From an uncultured Clostridia bacterium (lineage in GTDB: Bacteria; Bacillota; Clostridia; Lachnospirales; Anaerotignaceae): a DNA stretch of 64,000 nucleotides. Positions within the stretch are counted from its first letter, which is position 1; each line of letters begins with the position of its first letter. The stretch spans positions 1 through 64,000 of the forward strand of contig CAMBLO010000009.1 of assembly GCA_945868505.1 (NCBI GenBank), written 5' to 3'. Below, piece after piece: positions 45,139-53,396 of the stretch. Made by a program: the position numbers and the translations under genes. The notes beneath the pieces were generated by a model. The model had not been told where the DNA came from. It did not search any database and was given only the letters and a program-made list of their open reading frames with translations.

Positions 45139-46587
45139 ATGGAATCAATTTGGACAAAAACCTGTAGCATCCCCAAGAGGGAACCTCTGCAGAAGGATAT
45201 GAAAACAGAAGTAGCTGTCATCGGCGCAGGCATGGCAGGAATCCTCATCGCTTATCAACTGCAAAAAGCAGGAAAGCAAGTTGTTGTATTGGAAGCAGAC
45301 CGCATTGCCAGCGGGCAGACCAAAAACACCACCGCAAAAATCACATCCCAGCATGATTTGATCTATGCCAATCTGATTCAAGCTCAAGGAGAAGAAAAAG
45401 CCCGCCAATACGCCATGGCAAACGAAGCCGCCATTGCAGAATATCGCCGCATCATTGAGGAAGAAGAAATTCGATGTGATTTTCAGGAGACTTCCGCCTA
45501 TGTTTATTCTCAAAACAAAGAAAAACTGATGGAAGAAGCAGAAGCCGCCGCATCCCTTGGGATTCAGGCATCTTTTCTCAGCCACGCAGCCTTGCCCGAC
45601 GGCAGTTTTTCCCCCGCTCTGCGCTTTGATGGACAGGCCCAATTTCATCCCCTGAAATTCATCAAACCTTTGGCGGAGCAACTGGAAATCTATGAAAAAA
45701 CACCCGTCCGAACAGTGGACGAGCATACGTTGCACACGCCGAAAGCAACGGTTACGGCAAAACATATCGTTTTCGCCATCCACTACCCCTTCGTAAATTT
45801 CCCTGGACTCTATTTTGCCCGTATGCATCAGGAACGTTCTTACGTGCTGGCACTGGAAAACGTACCTTTGGCAGAGGGTATGTTCATCGGCGATGGTGAA
45901 AACGCCTATTCCTTCCGCTTTTACGAAAAATATCTCCTTTTTGGCGGCGAAGGTCACCGCACCGGGGAAAACCGACAAGGCGGGAAATATGATGCTCTGC
46001 GAAAAAAGGCAAAAGAATTATTCCCCCAATCCTTAGAAGCTGCCCATTGGTCTGCTCAGGATTGTATCCCTGCCGATGGCATCCCCTATATCGGGCAATA
46101 TGCCAGCGGGAAACCCTATTGGTATGTGGCGACCGGCTTCCAGAAATGGGGCATGACCACTTCTATGGTCTCTGCCATGATTATTCGGGACATGATTTGC
46201 GGCAAAGAAAACCCCAATGCCGCAGTTTTTGACCCCCAGAGATTTTCTGCAGAAGCCGCCGGAGGAATTGCCTGCGAAGGCAAGCAGGCTGTAAAAACCT
46301 TTGCAAACCGCCTATTCAAACTGCCCGAAACCACGGCAAAAGAACTTCCCTTGGGACATGGTGGCGTTGTTGACTTGGACGGCGATAAAATCGGTGTATA
46401 CAAAGAAGAGGACGGAACCCTGCATCTGGTTGATATCCGTTGTCCTCATCTGGGCTGTCAGTTGGAATGGAATCCCGATGAAAAAAGCTGGGATTGTCCT
46501 TGCCACGGTTCCCGCTTCGATTTCCGCGGAAGATGCATCACCAATCCCGCTCAAGAGGATATTACTTTGGAGAAAAAATATTCGTAA
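45139..46587 (+). CDS. FAD-dependent oxidoreductase with C-terminal Rieske domain
   Basis: The 482-residue protein starts at ATG 45139 behind CAGGAGG. The DAO-type FAD domain begins VAVIGAGMAGILIAYQLQKAG (about residues 24-44), and its C-terminal part contains GDGENAYSFRFYEKYLLFGGEGH. A Rieske [2Fe-2S] domain follows, with ligand pairs CPHLGC and CPCHGS. Single-chain FAD-Rieske proteins of this layout occur in many Firmicutes; the substrate is unknown. It is the only plus-strand gene in this part of the window. Confidence 0.9.
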   Translation: MESIWTKTCSIPKREPLQKDMKTEVAVIGAGMAGILIAYQLQKAGKQVVVLEADRIASGQTKNTTAKITSQHDLIYANLIQAQGEEKARQYAMANEAAIAEYRRIIEEEEIRCDFQETSAYVYSQNKEKLMEEAEAAASLGIQASFLSHAALPDGSFSPALRFDGQAQFHPLKFIKPLAEQLEIYEKTPVRTVDEHTLHTPKATVTAKHIVFAIHYPFVNFPGLYFARMHQERSYVLALENVPLAEGMFIGDGENAYSFRFYEKYLLFGGEGHRTGENRQGGKYDALRKKAKELFPQSLEAAHWSAQDCIPADGIPYIGQYASGKPYWYVATGFQKWGMTTSMVSAMIIRDMICGKENPNAAVFDPQRFSAEAAGGIACEGKQAVKTFANRLFKLPETTAKELPLGHGGVVDLDGDKIGVYKEEDGTLHLVDIRCPHLGCQLEWNPDEKSWDCPCHGSRFDFRGRCITNPAQEDITLEKKYS

Positions 46588-46605
46588 GGCTTCGCCATAT
46601 AAAAA

Positions 46606-46630
46606 GCTCCTGCCATAAGGCAGGAGCCAA
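46606..46630. terminator. Terminator between the FAD-Rieske gene and pct
   Basis: GCTCCTGCC-ATAA-GGCAGGAGC is a perfect 9-bp stem with an A-run to the left and a T-rich tract to the right, usable by both convergent genes. Confidence 0.85.
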
Positions 46631-46673
46631 TTTTTGTATGCTTCAAAATGAAGTTGTCCAATAATCGAAAAGA

Positions 46674-48257
46674 TTATTTGCCTTCTTTCATTTCTTTCAG
46701 ACCCATCAGGCCTTCTGCAAACAGTTTTGCATCCATCAGAGGGATGTTGCCATCAGCATCTCTGTCAATGATGGGTTCGAATTCCATCATATCCAGGATC
46801 TGTGTCTGCAGATCGATACCAGGAGCGATTTCTGTCAGGTGCATACCATCTTCTTTCAGAACAAATACGCATCTTTCTGTCATGTACATTACCTGCTGAC
46901 CGTTTTTGATAGCGATGTCACCATTGAATGTAACCTGTTCTACAGATTTAACGAATTTTTTCTGTTTACCTTCCTGAGCAATTACAACCTTGCCGTCTTC
47001 TACTTTAACTTTCAGACCGCCTGCTGTAAATGTACCGCAGAAGAATACTTTAGGTGTGCACTGTGTGATGTTGATGAAACCACCACAACCAGCGATTCTA
47101 GGACCGAATCTGGAAACGTTGATGGAACCGTGAGGGTCACATTCAGCCAGACCCAGATAGCACAGGTCCAGACCACCGCCATCATAGAAGTCGAACTGGT
47201 AGCCCTGATCCAGCAGTGCGTCTGCGTTGTAAGCAGCACCGAATCTGATACCGCCAGCGGGTACGCCGCCAACAGCGCCGCCTTCTACTGTCAGTGTCAT
47301 GAAGTCGCCGATACCTTCTTCGTTTGCAACGGATGCAACATATTCAGGAGCACCTACACCCAGGTTAACTGCAACGTCTTTTTCCAATTCCAGAGCACCA
47401 CGACGACCGATGATCTTCTTAGCGCTCAGGGGCAGGGGTTCGGGAGCAACGTCAGGGTTTCTCATTTCGCCGGACAGAGCGGGATCGTAATCACAATCCA
47501 GTGTCTGCTGGTGATCTTTAGGATCAGCAACTACTACGTAGTCAACGTAGATGCCGGGAACTTTAACCAGACGAGGATCCAGTGTGCCAGCTTTCACAAC
47601 TTTTTCTACCTGAACGATAACGATACCGCCGCTGTTTTTAACAGCCTGACATACGGATGTACCTTCCAGAGGAGAAACTTCTTTTTCGAAGGAGATGTTA
47701 CCAGCTTCGTCAGCGTATGTACCTCTGATCATAGCAACATTGATGGGGAAAGAGGGGTAGAACAGATAGTCCTGACCTTTGATGTTTACCAGTTCAATGA
47801 TGTCTTCAGTTGTACGTTCGTTGATCTTACCGCCGCCATTTCTGGGGTCGATGAATGTACCCAGACCTACTTTTGTGAAGCAGCCGGGTCTATGAGCTGC
47901 GATATCTCTGAACAGGTGGCACAGAGCACCCTGAGATACGTTGTAAGCTTCCATTTTGTTTTCCAGAGCCATTTTCTGCATTGCAGGAATTGTAGCCCAG
48001 TGACCAGCGATGAATCTCTTCAGCAGACCTTCGTGTGCGAAGTGTTCAGCACCACGGCCGTCTTTGTTACCCTGAGAACCACAGTAAACATATGTCAGAT
48101 CTCTAGGTTCGCCTGTTGCCAGGAATCTTTCTTCAACTGCTCTGTCCAGAGCTTCGGGGATAGCACTTGCTACGAAACCACTTGTTGTAACGGTATCACC
48201 ATTTTTGATGAGCTTTGCAGCTTCTTCAGCAGTGATAATTTTTACCTGTCTAGCCAT
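46674..48257 (-). CDS. pct: Propionate CoA-transferase
   Basis: The 527-residue class I CoA-transferase closely follows the Pct of Clostridium propionicum as I know it, for instance VYCGSQGNKDGRGAEHF and GAPEYVASVANEEG. The catalytic glutamate is E325 in TLTVEGGAVGG (E324 in that enzyme). It exchanges CoA between propionyl-CoA or acetyl-CoA and lactate, giving lactoyl-CoA for the dehydratase. It is last in the lcdC-lcdA-lcdB-pct order. The ATG follows AGGAGG. Confidence 0.96.
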   Translation of the reverse strand: MARQVKIITAEEAAKLIKNGDTVTTSGFVASAIPEALDRAVEERFLATGEPRDLTYVYCGSQGNKDGRGAEHFAHEGLLKRFIAGHWATIPAMQKMALENKMEAYNVSQGALCHLFRDIAAHRPGCFTKVGLGTFIDPRNGGGKINERTTEDIIELVNIKGQDYLFYPSFPINVAMIRGTYADEAGNISFEKEVSPLEGTSVCQAVKNSGGIVIVQVEKVVKAGTLDPRLVKVPGIYVDYVVVADPKDHQQTLDCDYDPALSGEMRNPDVAPEPLPLSAKKIIGRRGALELEKDVAVNLGVGAPEYVASVANEEGIGDFMTLTVEGGAVGGVPAGGIRFGAAYNADALLDQGYQFDFYDGGGLDLCYLGLAECDPHGSINVSRFGPRIAGCGGFINITQCTPKVFFCGTFTAGGLKVKVEDGKVVIAQEGKQKKFVKSVEQVTFNGDIAIKNGQQVMYMTERCVFVLKEDGMHLTEIAPGIDLQTQILDMMEFEPIIDRDADGNIPLMDAKLFAEGLMGLKEMKEGK

Positions 48258-48310
48258 TATGTTAGACCTCCTATAAAAACTATATAAATCTTTCTGAATA
48301 TTACAAGAAC

Positions 48311-48334
48311 ACAGGGGTAGTTTCCTACCCCTGT
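48311..48334 (-). other. Intercistronic stem-loop between lcdB and pct
   Basis: ACAGGGGTAG-(4)-CTACCCCTGT is a perfect 10-bp stem without a downstream T-run. It could protect or process the message and so set the pct to lcd ratio. It is not a typical terminator. Confidence 0.7.
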
Positions 48335-48373
48335 TTATTTACATTTCCATCAAAGTAAATGCGGTAGGAAAAA

Positions 48374-49504
48374 TTACAGCATTTCTACGAAGGACTGCAG
48401 TCTTGTCTTAACCTGTTCGAAGGATGTTACTTCCTGGTCAACTTCGATCATCAGGTTCTTAACACCTTTTTCTTCGAATTCTCTGTACATTACAGGGTAG
48501 TCCCATTCTTCGGGATCACAGAATTTCATCATAGCGATGATAACTGCGTCAGCGCCTGTAGCGATTGTTTTGTTGATCAGCATTTTGCCGCGGCCTTTCT
48601 TTGTATCTGTTGCAACGGAGCAACCATACATCTGCTGCCATGCTTTAGCCATTCTGTACAGAGGGCCTTCTTCGCCGTCCAGAACGTCAACACGAATCTG
48701 TCTAGATTCCTGAGCCAGGTCGTCATCAACGATAGCAATCTTGAATTCGTCGAAGATTTCCAGCAGCTGGTTGGGTTCCAGCATGATACCTGTAACAACA
48801 ACTTTCTTACCATCCCAAGGCTGAACGGGCATAGCTTTGATTTCAGCGATCAGTTCTTTCACCAGAGCTGTGTGTTTTTCTTTCAGCATGAACTGTCTTG
48901 CTTTGAATACAGCATGACGGTCAACAGCGCTGATAACCTGAGGGTAGTCAGCTGCTACTTTAACGAATTCACGCATAACTGCTCTGTTTTCGTTGTAGAT
49001 AGCGATGGAGTTTTCCAGAGCTGCGTTTGTGATCTTAACGCCCAGGTAAGCTTCCAGCTGTTTTTTAACCAGTTCGTATTCTGTTACCAGGAATTTGTTA
49101 GCTGCTTCCAGGCCTCTGTTCTGAGGATGTGTGAATACGATTACTTTGTCAGCGTTAGCGCCTTTCCATTTCTGGGACAGGCATTTCAGTGTATCACAAG
49201 GTACGGAGAACAGAACTGCTGCCAGATCGTCGTAAGCGCCTTCGCACTGCAGTTCCATGATCTGCTGCATGATAGAGCATGCGAATGCGGGCAGATATGT
49301 ACGTGCTTTGGAGATCTGTTTGCCCTGTGCACCCCAGATACCCATGGGCAGGTAACCTGTTGCGTGTACCATTTCTTCGGGAGCGTAGATAGGCATGATA
49401 CCTACAGCGCCTTTACCTGTTTCAGCTTTATAATCATCCATTGCTTTCTTGGGATTAGCTGCAACTTCTTTCAGTTGGGATAAGATAGCTTCTACTTTAC
49501 TCAT
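48374..49504 (-). CDS. lcdB: Lactoyl-CoA dehydratase, beta subunit
   Basis: The 376-residue protein belongs to the HgdB/FldC family of (R)-2-hydroxyacyl-CoA dehydratases. It has YAPEEMVHATGYLPMGIWGA near the N-terminus and the cysteines in FACSIMQ and SVPCDTLKC that hold a [4Fe-4S] cluster. With LcdA it dehydrates lactoyl-CoA to acryloyl-CoA by a ketyl-radical mechanism. The ATG follows GAGGAGG, and lcdA lies 19 bases upstream. Confidence 0.94.
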   Translation of the reverse strand: MSKVEAILSQLKEVAANPKKAMDDYKAETGKGAVGIMPIYAPEEMVHATGYLPMGIWGAQGKQISKARTYLPAFACSIMQQIMELQCEGAYDDLAAVLFSVPCDTLKCLSQKWKGANADKVIVFTHPQNRGLEAANKFLVTEYELVKKQLEAYLGVKITNAALENSIAIYNENRAVMREFVKVAADYPQVISAVDRHAVFKARQFMLKEKHTALVKELIAEIKAMPVQPWDGKKVVVTGIMLEPNQLLEIFDEFKIAIVDDDLAQESRQIRVDVLDGEEGPLYRMAKAWQQMYGCSVATDTKKGRGKMLINKTIATGADAVIIAMMKFCDPEEWDYPVMYREFEEKGVKNLMIEVDQEVTSFEQVKTRLQSFVEML

Positions 49505-49523
49505 CGTTTTCTCCTCCTCAAAA

Positions 49524-50789
49524 TTATTCTGCTGCCAAGTTAGCTTCCATCATTTCTACCAGTGCCTGTACACGTGTTTCGTACTGAGCAGGAGAATATA
49601 CGTTAGGGTCTGTCTGGTCACCATCGAAGGATACGTAAGGTTTGCCGTTTACGCCTTTGATGATTTCAGCTGTTTCTACGTTCAGGAAGCTCATCAGCTT
49701 ACAAGATCTGTTCAGGTGGTAGATTGTACCATCGATCTGGCCTTTGTTCATGATGTTCAGCAGAACTTCAACTTTGTTGCTCAGGCATGTGTTGATGTAG
49801 ATTCTTGTGTAAGCTTCTGCCATGGAGTGCAGGGATTCATCGTTTGCATCATAGTGCAGATCCCACAGTGCGGGGTAAGCTGTACCTGTCATGATGGAGT
49901 TCAGGTTTTTCATTGTTTTGAATGTGTGACCCAGGTGAGGCCATACAGCGATACCTTCCCACTGGAAACGTGTTTTTTCTGCGCCTTTGAAAGCGTAGAT
50001 GCCAGCTTTCAGGTTTGCTTCCAGTTCATCAGCGAATGCTTTGAAAGTGATTTCAGCATAGTCCAGAGAACGGCAAGCTACGATCAGAGCCATGTAGTTG
50101 AACAGATCGAAACCATTCAAAGGAGAGGGTTTGTACTGAGCCATATCAGCGATTCTGTTCCAGTGGTATACGGAACGCTGTGTCTGGTCTTTCACTTCTT
50201 TGAATTTCTTCCAGTCGAAAGGTCTGCCGCAGATTACTTCCAGCTGAGAAATAGCGTTTCTGAACTGGTCAGCGATATATGCTTTTGCATATTCGGGGAT
50301 AGGCATTGTGTGGTTGAAAGGTACGTCGATTACGATGCAGGGGATATCCAGTTCTACAGCCAGATTTTCGTACCATTTCAGCAGTGTGTTACAAATGTTG
50401 TTACATGTGATTACCAGGTCGGGCAGGGGAACGTCAGCTGCAGGAGAGTTAACCAGTACTTCGGGTTTTTTACCTGTGATAGCTGCTTCTTTCAGACATT
50501 CCATGTAACCCATGTTTACTCTACCATAAGAACAGCAGTCGATGTTGTAACCTTTTCTGGATGCAACGTCCAGCATGTCGATAGCACCTTTTCTAGCACC
50601 GATACCAGCTGCGTGTGTTTCGGGGTAGATCATAGCGATACCCATTGTTACGCAGAATTCGGAAGGAGCTACGGATGCGGACCAGCAAACAAGGTCGCCT
50701 CTTGCTTTAGCTTCTCTTGCGTCCTGGTCAGCTTTGTTCTGGTAGTAGCCTAACAATTTTTTTGCTGTCATGCCTTGTGTTAAACTCAT
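49524..50789 (-). CDS. lcdA: Lactoyl-CoA dehydratase, alpha subunit
   Basis: The 421-residue HgdA/FldB-family protein is almost residue-for-residue like C. propionicum LcdA as I recall it (VCWSASVAPSEFCVTMGIAM, CCSYGRVNMGYMECLKEA, TCNNICNTLLKWYEN). Cysteines in these segments coordinate its [4Fe-4S] cluster. It forms the heterodimer with LcdB and receives one electron from the activator. The codon choice is biased, as in a strongly expressed gene. Confidence 0.95.
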   Translation of the reverse strand: MSLTQGMTAKKLLGYYQNKADQDAREAKARGDLVCWSASVAPSEFCVTMGIAMIYPETHAAGIGARKGAIDMLDVASRKGYNIDCCSYGRVNMGYMECLKEAAITGKKPEVLVNSPAADVPLPDLVITCNNICNTLLKWYENLAVELDIPCIVIDVPFNHTMPIPEYAKAYIADQFRNAISQLEVICGRPFDWKKFKEVKDQTQRSVYHWNRIADMAQYKPSPLNGFDLFNYMALIVACRSLDYAEITFKAFADELEANLKAGIYAFKGAEKTRFQWEGIAVWPHLGHTFKTMKNLNSIMTGTAYPALWDLHYDANDESLHSMAEAYTRIYINTCLSNKVEVLLNIMNKGQIDGTIYHLNRSCKLMSFLNVETAEIIKGVNGKPYVSFDGDQTDPNVYSPAQYETRVQALVEMMEANLAAE

Positions 50790-50804
50790 TCTAATCCCTC
50801 TTTC

Positions 50805-51584
50805 TTATTTTTTTTGTGCCGCTTCGTATGCGAACAGTGCCGCACCGAGAGCGCCTGTTGTTTGTGGATTTGGTGCCACAATTACATCTGTTTTTAATAC
50901 GCTAGAGACCGCTCTAACTACGCCTGCATTTTTTGCAACGCCGCCGGTGAAGACAACGTCTTTTTCAAGGCCGCCTCTGTATGCGAGGCCACACGCTCTG
51001 CTAGCAACGGACATATGAACGCCTCTGGCGATGTTATTTCTGCTTGTGCCTTTGGAAAGCTGAGAAATAACTTCAGATTCAGCGAATACAGTACAAGTAC
51101 TGCTGATTGGCGCTGTTTCTGCTGCCTGTTCGTCCAGTCCAGCCATTTCATCCAGTGTGGTTTCCAGAACTCTGGCCATTACTTCGATGAAACGACCTGT
51201 ACCTGCCGCACATTTATCGTTCATAAAAAACTGCTTGATGCCGCCATTGTTATCCAGTCTGATGGCTTTCGCATCCTGACCGCCGATATCAATGATGGTA
51301 CGTGCAGTGGGTACCAAAAAGTAAATACCTTTTGCGTGGCAGCTGATCTCAGACATCTGCTTATCCGCATTGTCCAGAGAGAATCTGCCGTAGCCGGTAG
51401 CGACTGTAAAGGAAATGTCTTCCTGTTTCAGACCGCTTGTTTCGAAAGCTCTTTCCATTGCTTTCTTGGGACCTGTAGAACCTGTACCAACCTGTACAAC
51501 TTCTGTAGCAACAACGTCTTTCCCGTCCTTCAAAATAACTACTTTGGAAGATGCGGAGCCAACGTCAATACCCATCGTATACAT
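50805..51584 (-). CDS. lcdC: Activator of lactoyl-CoA dehydratase
   Basis: The 259-residue HgdC-type archerase is of the ASKHA fold. ATP-binding motifs are GIDVGSASSKVV, IDIGGQDAKAI and VVFTGGVAKNAG. The dimer-bridging [4Fe-4S] cluster ligands are the cysteines in NDKCAAGTGRF and SSTCTVFAESE. It uses ATP to drive one low-potential electron into the dehydratase. It is the first gene after the promoter. The ATG follows GGAGG. Confidence 0.95.
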   Translation of the reverse strand: MYTMGIDVGSASSKVVILKDGKDVVATEVVQVGTGSTGPKKAMERAFETSGLKQEDISFTVATGYGRFSLDNADKQMSEISCHAKGIYFLVPTARTIIDIGGQDAKAIRLDNNGGIKQFFMNDKCAAGTGRFIEVMARVLETTLDEMAGLDEQAAETAPISSTCTVFAESEVISQLSKGTSRNNIARGVHMSVASRACGLAYRGGLEKDVVFTGGVAKNAGVVRAVSSVLKTDVIVAPNPQTTGALGAALFAYEAAQKK

Positions 51585-51745
51585 CCTGTTTTACCTCCTC
51601 CGTTTTATATTTAACCATGCGATAAAACAATCATGAAGAGTTTTGACCTGCCTGTTGTCCCCGTGTTTCTTTTTATACAGACCTGTCAAGTGAATGACAT
51701 TAGAAAAAACCTATATCCTTGAATATAAGTTCTTTTCTCATTCTT

Positions 51746-51815
51746 AAATACAGTATGACTCATACAGCCTTCCTGTATTTGTCTTGATTATAACATCAAT
51801 GATTTTATATTTCAA
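51746..51815 (-). promoter_or_regulatory. Promoter and palindrome of the lcd-pct operon
   Basis: On the minus strand TTGAAA (51815-51810) and TATAAT (51792-51787) are 17 bases apart. Within the first 40 transcribed bases lie the palindrome GTATGA-G-TCATAC (51765-51753) and an inverted pair AAATACAG/CTGTATTT (51780-51746). The 5' leader is about 195 bases. A repressor or leader-RNA control is suggested but not identified. Confidence 0.7.
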
Positions 51816-51849
51816 CCTAAATTGTTAAAAATTTATTATTATTTTGGAA

Positions 51850-52225
51850 AATTTGCAGAAAAATGGTGGTTCTTTCCCAAAAATCAAAATTATGTATACA
51901 AAGTACTTTGCATACTACCTATTCCCCCTATTTTTTTGTAAAAATGAACTCATTTTTCCTAAAAATCCTTCCTGTTTTTGACAAATCTTTTCTATCCTGC
52001 CACTCTCACCCATTTGATTTTCGTATTGTTCCCGTCCTTTGGTAAGTTATTTTTTATTCCTATCCAGGTGTAGGACTTTTCAATTGCCCTGTCCTCTCCC
52101 ACGATTTTGTTAAATTATATGCAAAATCCAGATGGATATGCCATTTCCTGGGTCGGTTCTTCTCCAGCATTTTCCTTGTAAATCCTATGTTTTCGCTGTT
52201 TTTCTGTTTACTCCCTGCAAAATTT
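51850..52225. other. Gene-free AT-rich stretch
   Basis: No supported gene, RNA family or clear repeat was found between the lcd promoter region and the patatin terminator. Short open frames here lack ribosome binding sites and known motifs. Confidence 0.6.
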
Positions 52226-52235
52226 TTCTGCACAA

Positions 52236-52276
52236 GCAAAAAATCTCTTCCTAATATAAAAATGAAATAGAAAGAG
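52236..52276 (-). terminator. Terminator of the patatin gene
   Basis: On the minus strand AAAATCTCTT pairs with AAGAGATTTT across a long AT-rich loop, followed by T. Confidence 0.7.
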
Positions 52277-52287
52277 ATTTTTTATTT

Positions 52288-53385
52288 TTAATCTTTTGTT
52301 TTTTTCCAGCTTTCCGCGATTTCAAACAAAAGCTCCGTTTCTGTTCTGATCTGAAAAGGAGAAATCTCAGCCTTTTCCGCCAGCTGTTCTAAAAAACGTA
52401 GCAGCAATCCATGATAATCGCTGTCTTTCGCCTTTAATTTCTTCGCCAGCTTTGGCAAAAGTTTTTCATTCATTTCCCGCAGAGAAACCGTTTCTTTCTT
52501 TAAATATAATTCCAGCAGCGTTTTCAATGCCAGATACGCCTGCATTTCATCCCACTGGCGATCAATATAGTATTTCTCCCCCGCCAGTCCATAGAGCATC
52601 CGCATACCATCGAAATATCCCAGCGTCATATCCTTTTTGCTCTGCTCTGCATCGAACTGCAGCACACCGCCCAGCTTTTCCCTAGGTGCAATGGTGGTAA
52701 TATTGGCATCTACGGGGAGCTTCATCCGTTTTTCGAAACCCACACCATAAATGCGTATCACGATGATATCCTTGTAGCCCCGATCCAACAGGCTGCTGAT
52801 GGGCACGATATTGTGGACACTGCCGTCCACATAATCCTTGCCGTCCAGCTTTTTTCTCTGGAACAGAGGCACATAGGCACTGGCAAGGAGCATATCTTTC
52901 AGCTTGCCCGCTTCCAGTTCATCCGCATCAATATCCAGTTCCTTTTTATCTGTCAAAGAATAGGTCACTAAAAAGAATTTCTTGTGGGATGCCTTGATCT
53001 TTTCTTCATCTACCCATTTGGAAAGGAGATTTCGCAGGGGTTCGATATCCAGACCGCCCTCTTTGATGGCTTCAATCAAGTCTTTCAGCAGAGCTTTGAT
53101 GTCCAGTCCCGACAGTTCCCTGTCATAGAGCTTTTTCAGCTGCACATCATCTGCATCAAAGACCTGAGAGAACTTGATATTTTCCCAAAGACGGATGGCC
53201 TGCTCCAGTTCTCCCATAACCATCATGGCACCATTCAGCGCACCGACGGAAGTCCCCGCCACTGCGTCGAATTGCACACCCGCTTCATCAAGAGCCTTCC
53301 AGACTCCCACTTCATAAGCACCCTTTGCGCCGCCGCCCTCCAACGCAATGGCGTATGTTTTTGATGTGTCAAACTGCAGTTCCAC
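52288..53385 (-). CDS. Patatin-like phospholipase
   Basis: The 365-residue protein has the patatin hallmarks: oxyanion loop GGGAKGAYEVG, nucleophile serine in GTSVGALNG (GxSxG) and catalytic aspartate in DGSVHN. There is no signal peptide, so it acts in the cytoplasm or on the inner face of the membrane, hydrolysing lipid acyl esters. It starts 11 bases after the penicillin-binding protein gene and ends the envelope cluster. Confidence 0.9.
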   Translation of the reverse strand: MELQFDTSKTYAIALEGGGAKGAYEVGVWKALDEAGVQFDAVAGTSVGALNGAMMVMGELEQAIRLWENIKFSQVFDADDVQLKKLYDRELSGLDIKALLKDLIEAIKEGGLDIEPLRNLLSKWVDEEKIKASHKKFFLVTYSLTDKKELDIDADELEAGKLKDMLLASAYVPLFQRKKLDGKDYVDGSVHNIVPISSLLDRGYKDIIVIRIYGVGFEKRMKLPVDANITTIAPREKLGGVLQFDAEQSKKDMTLGYFDGMRMLYGLAGEKYYIDRQWDEMQAYLALKTLLELYLKKETVSLREMNEKLLPKLAKKLKAKDSDYHGLLLRFLEQLAEKAEISPFQIRTETELLFEIAESWKKTKD

Positions 53386-53396
53386 CTGACCACCTC

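Noticed and set aside
46839-48287. Long plus-strand open frame antisense to pct
   Set aside because: It arises from strong codon bias of pct (few codons that read as stops on the other strand); its translation is low-complexity, rich in Cys, Phe and Thr, and has no known motif. The same holds for 49449-50753 and 60718-61572.
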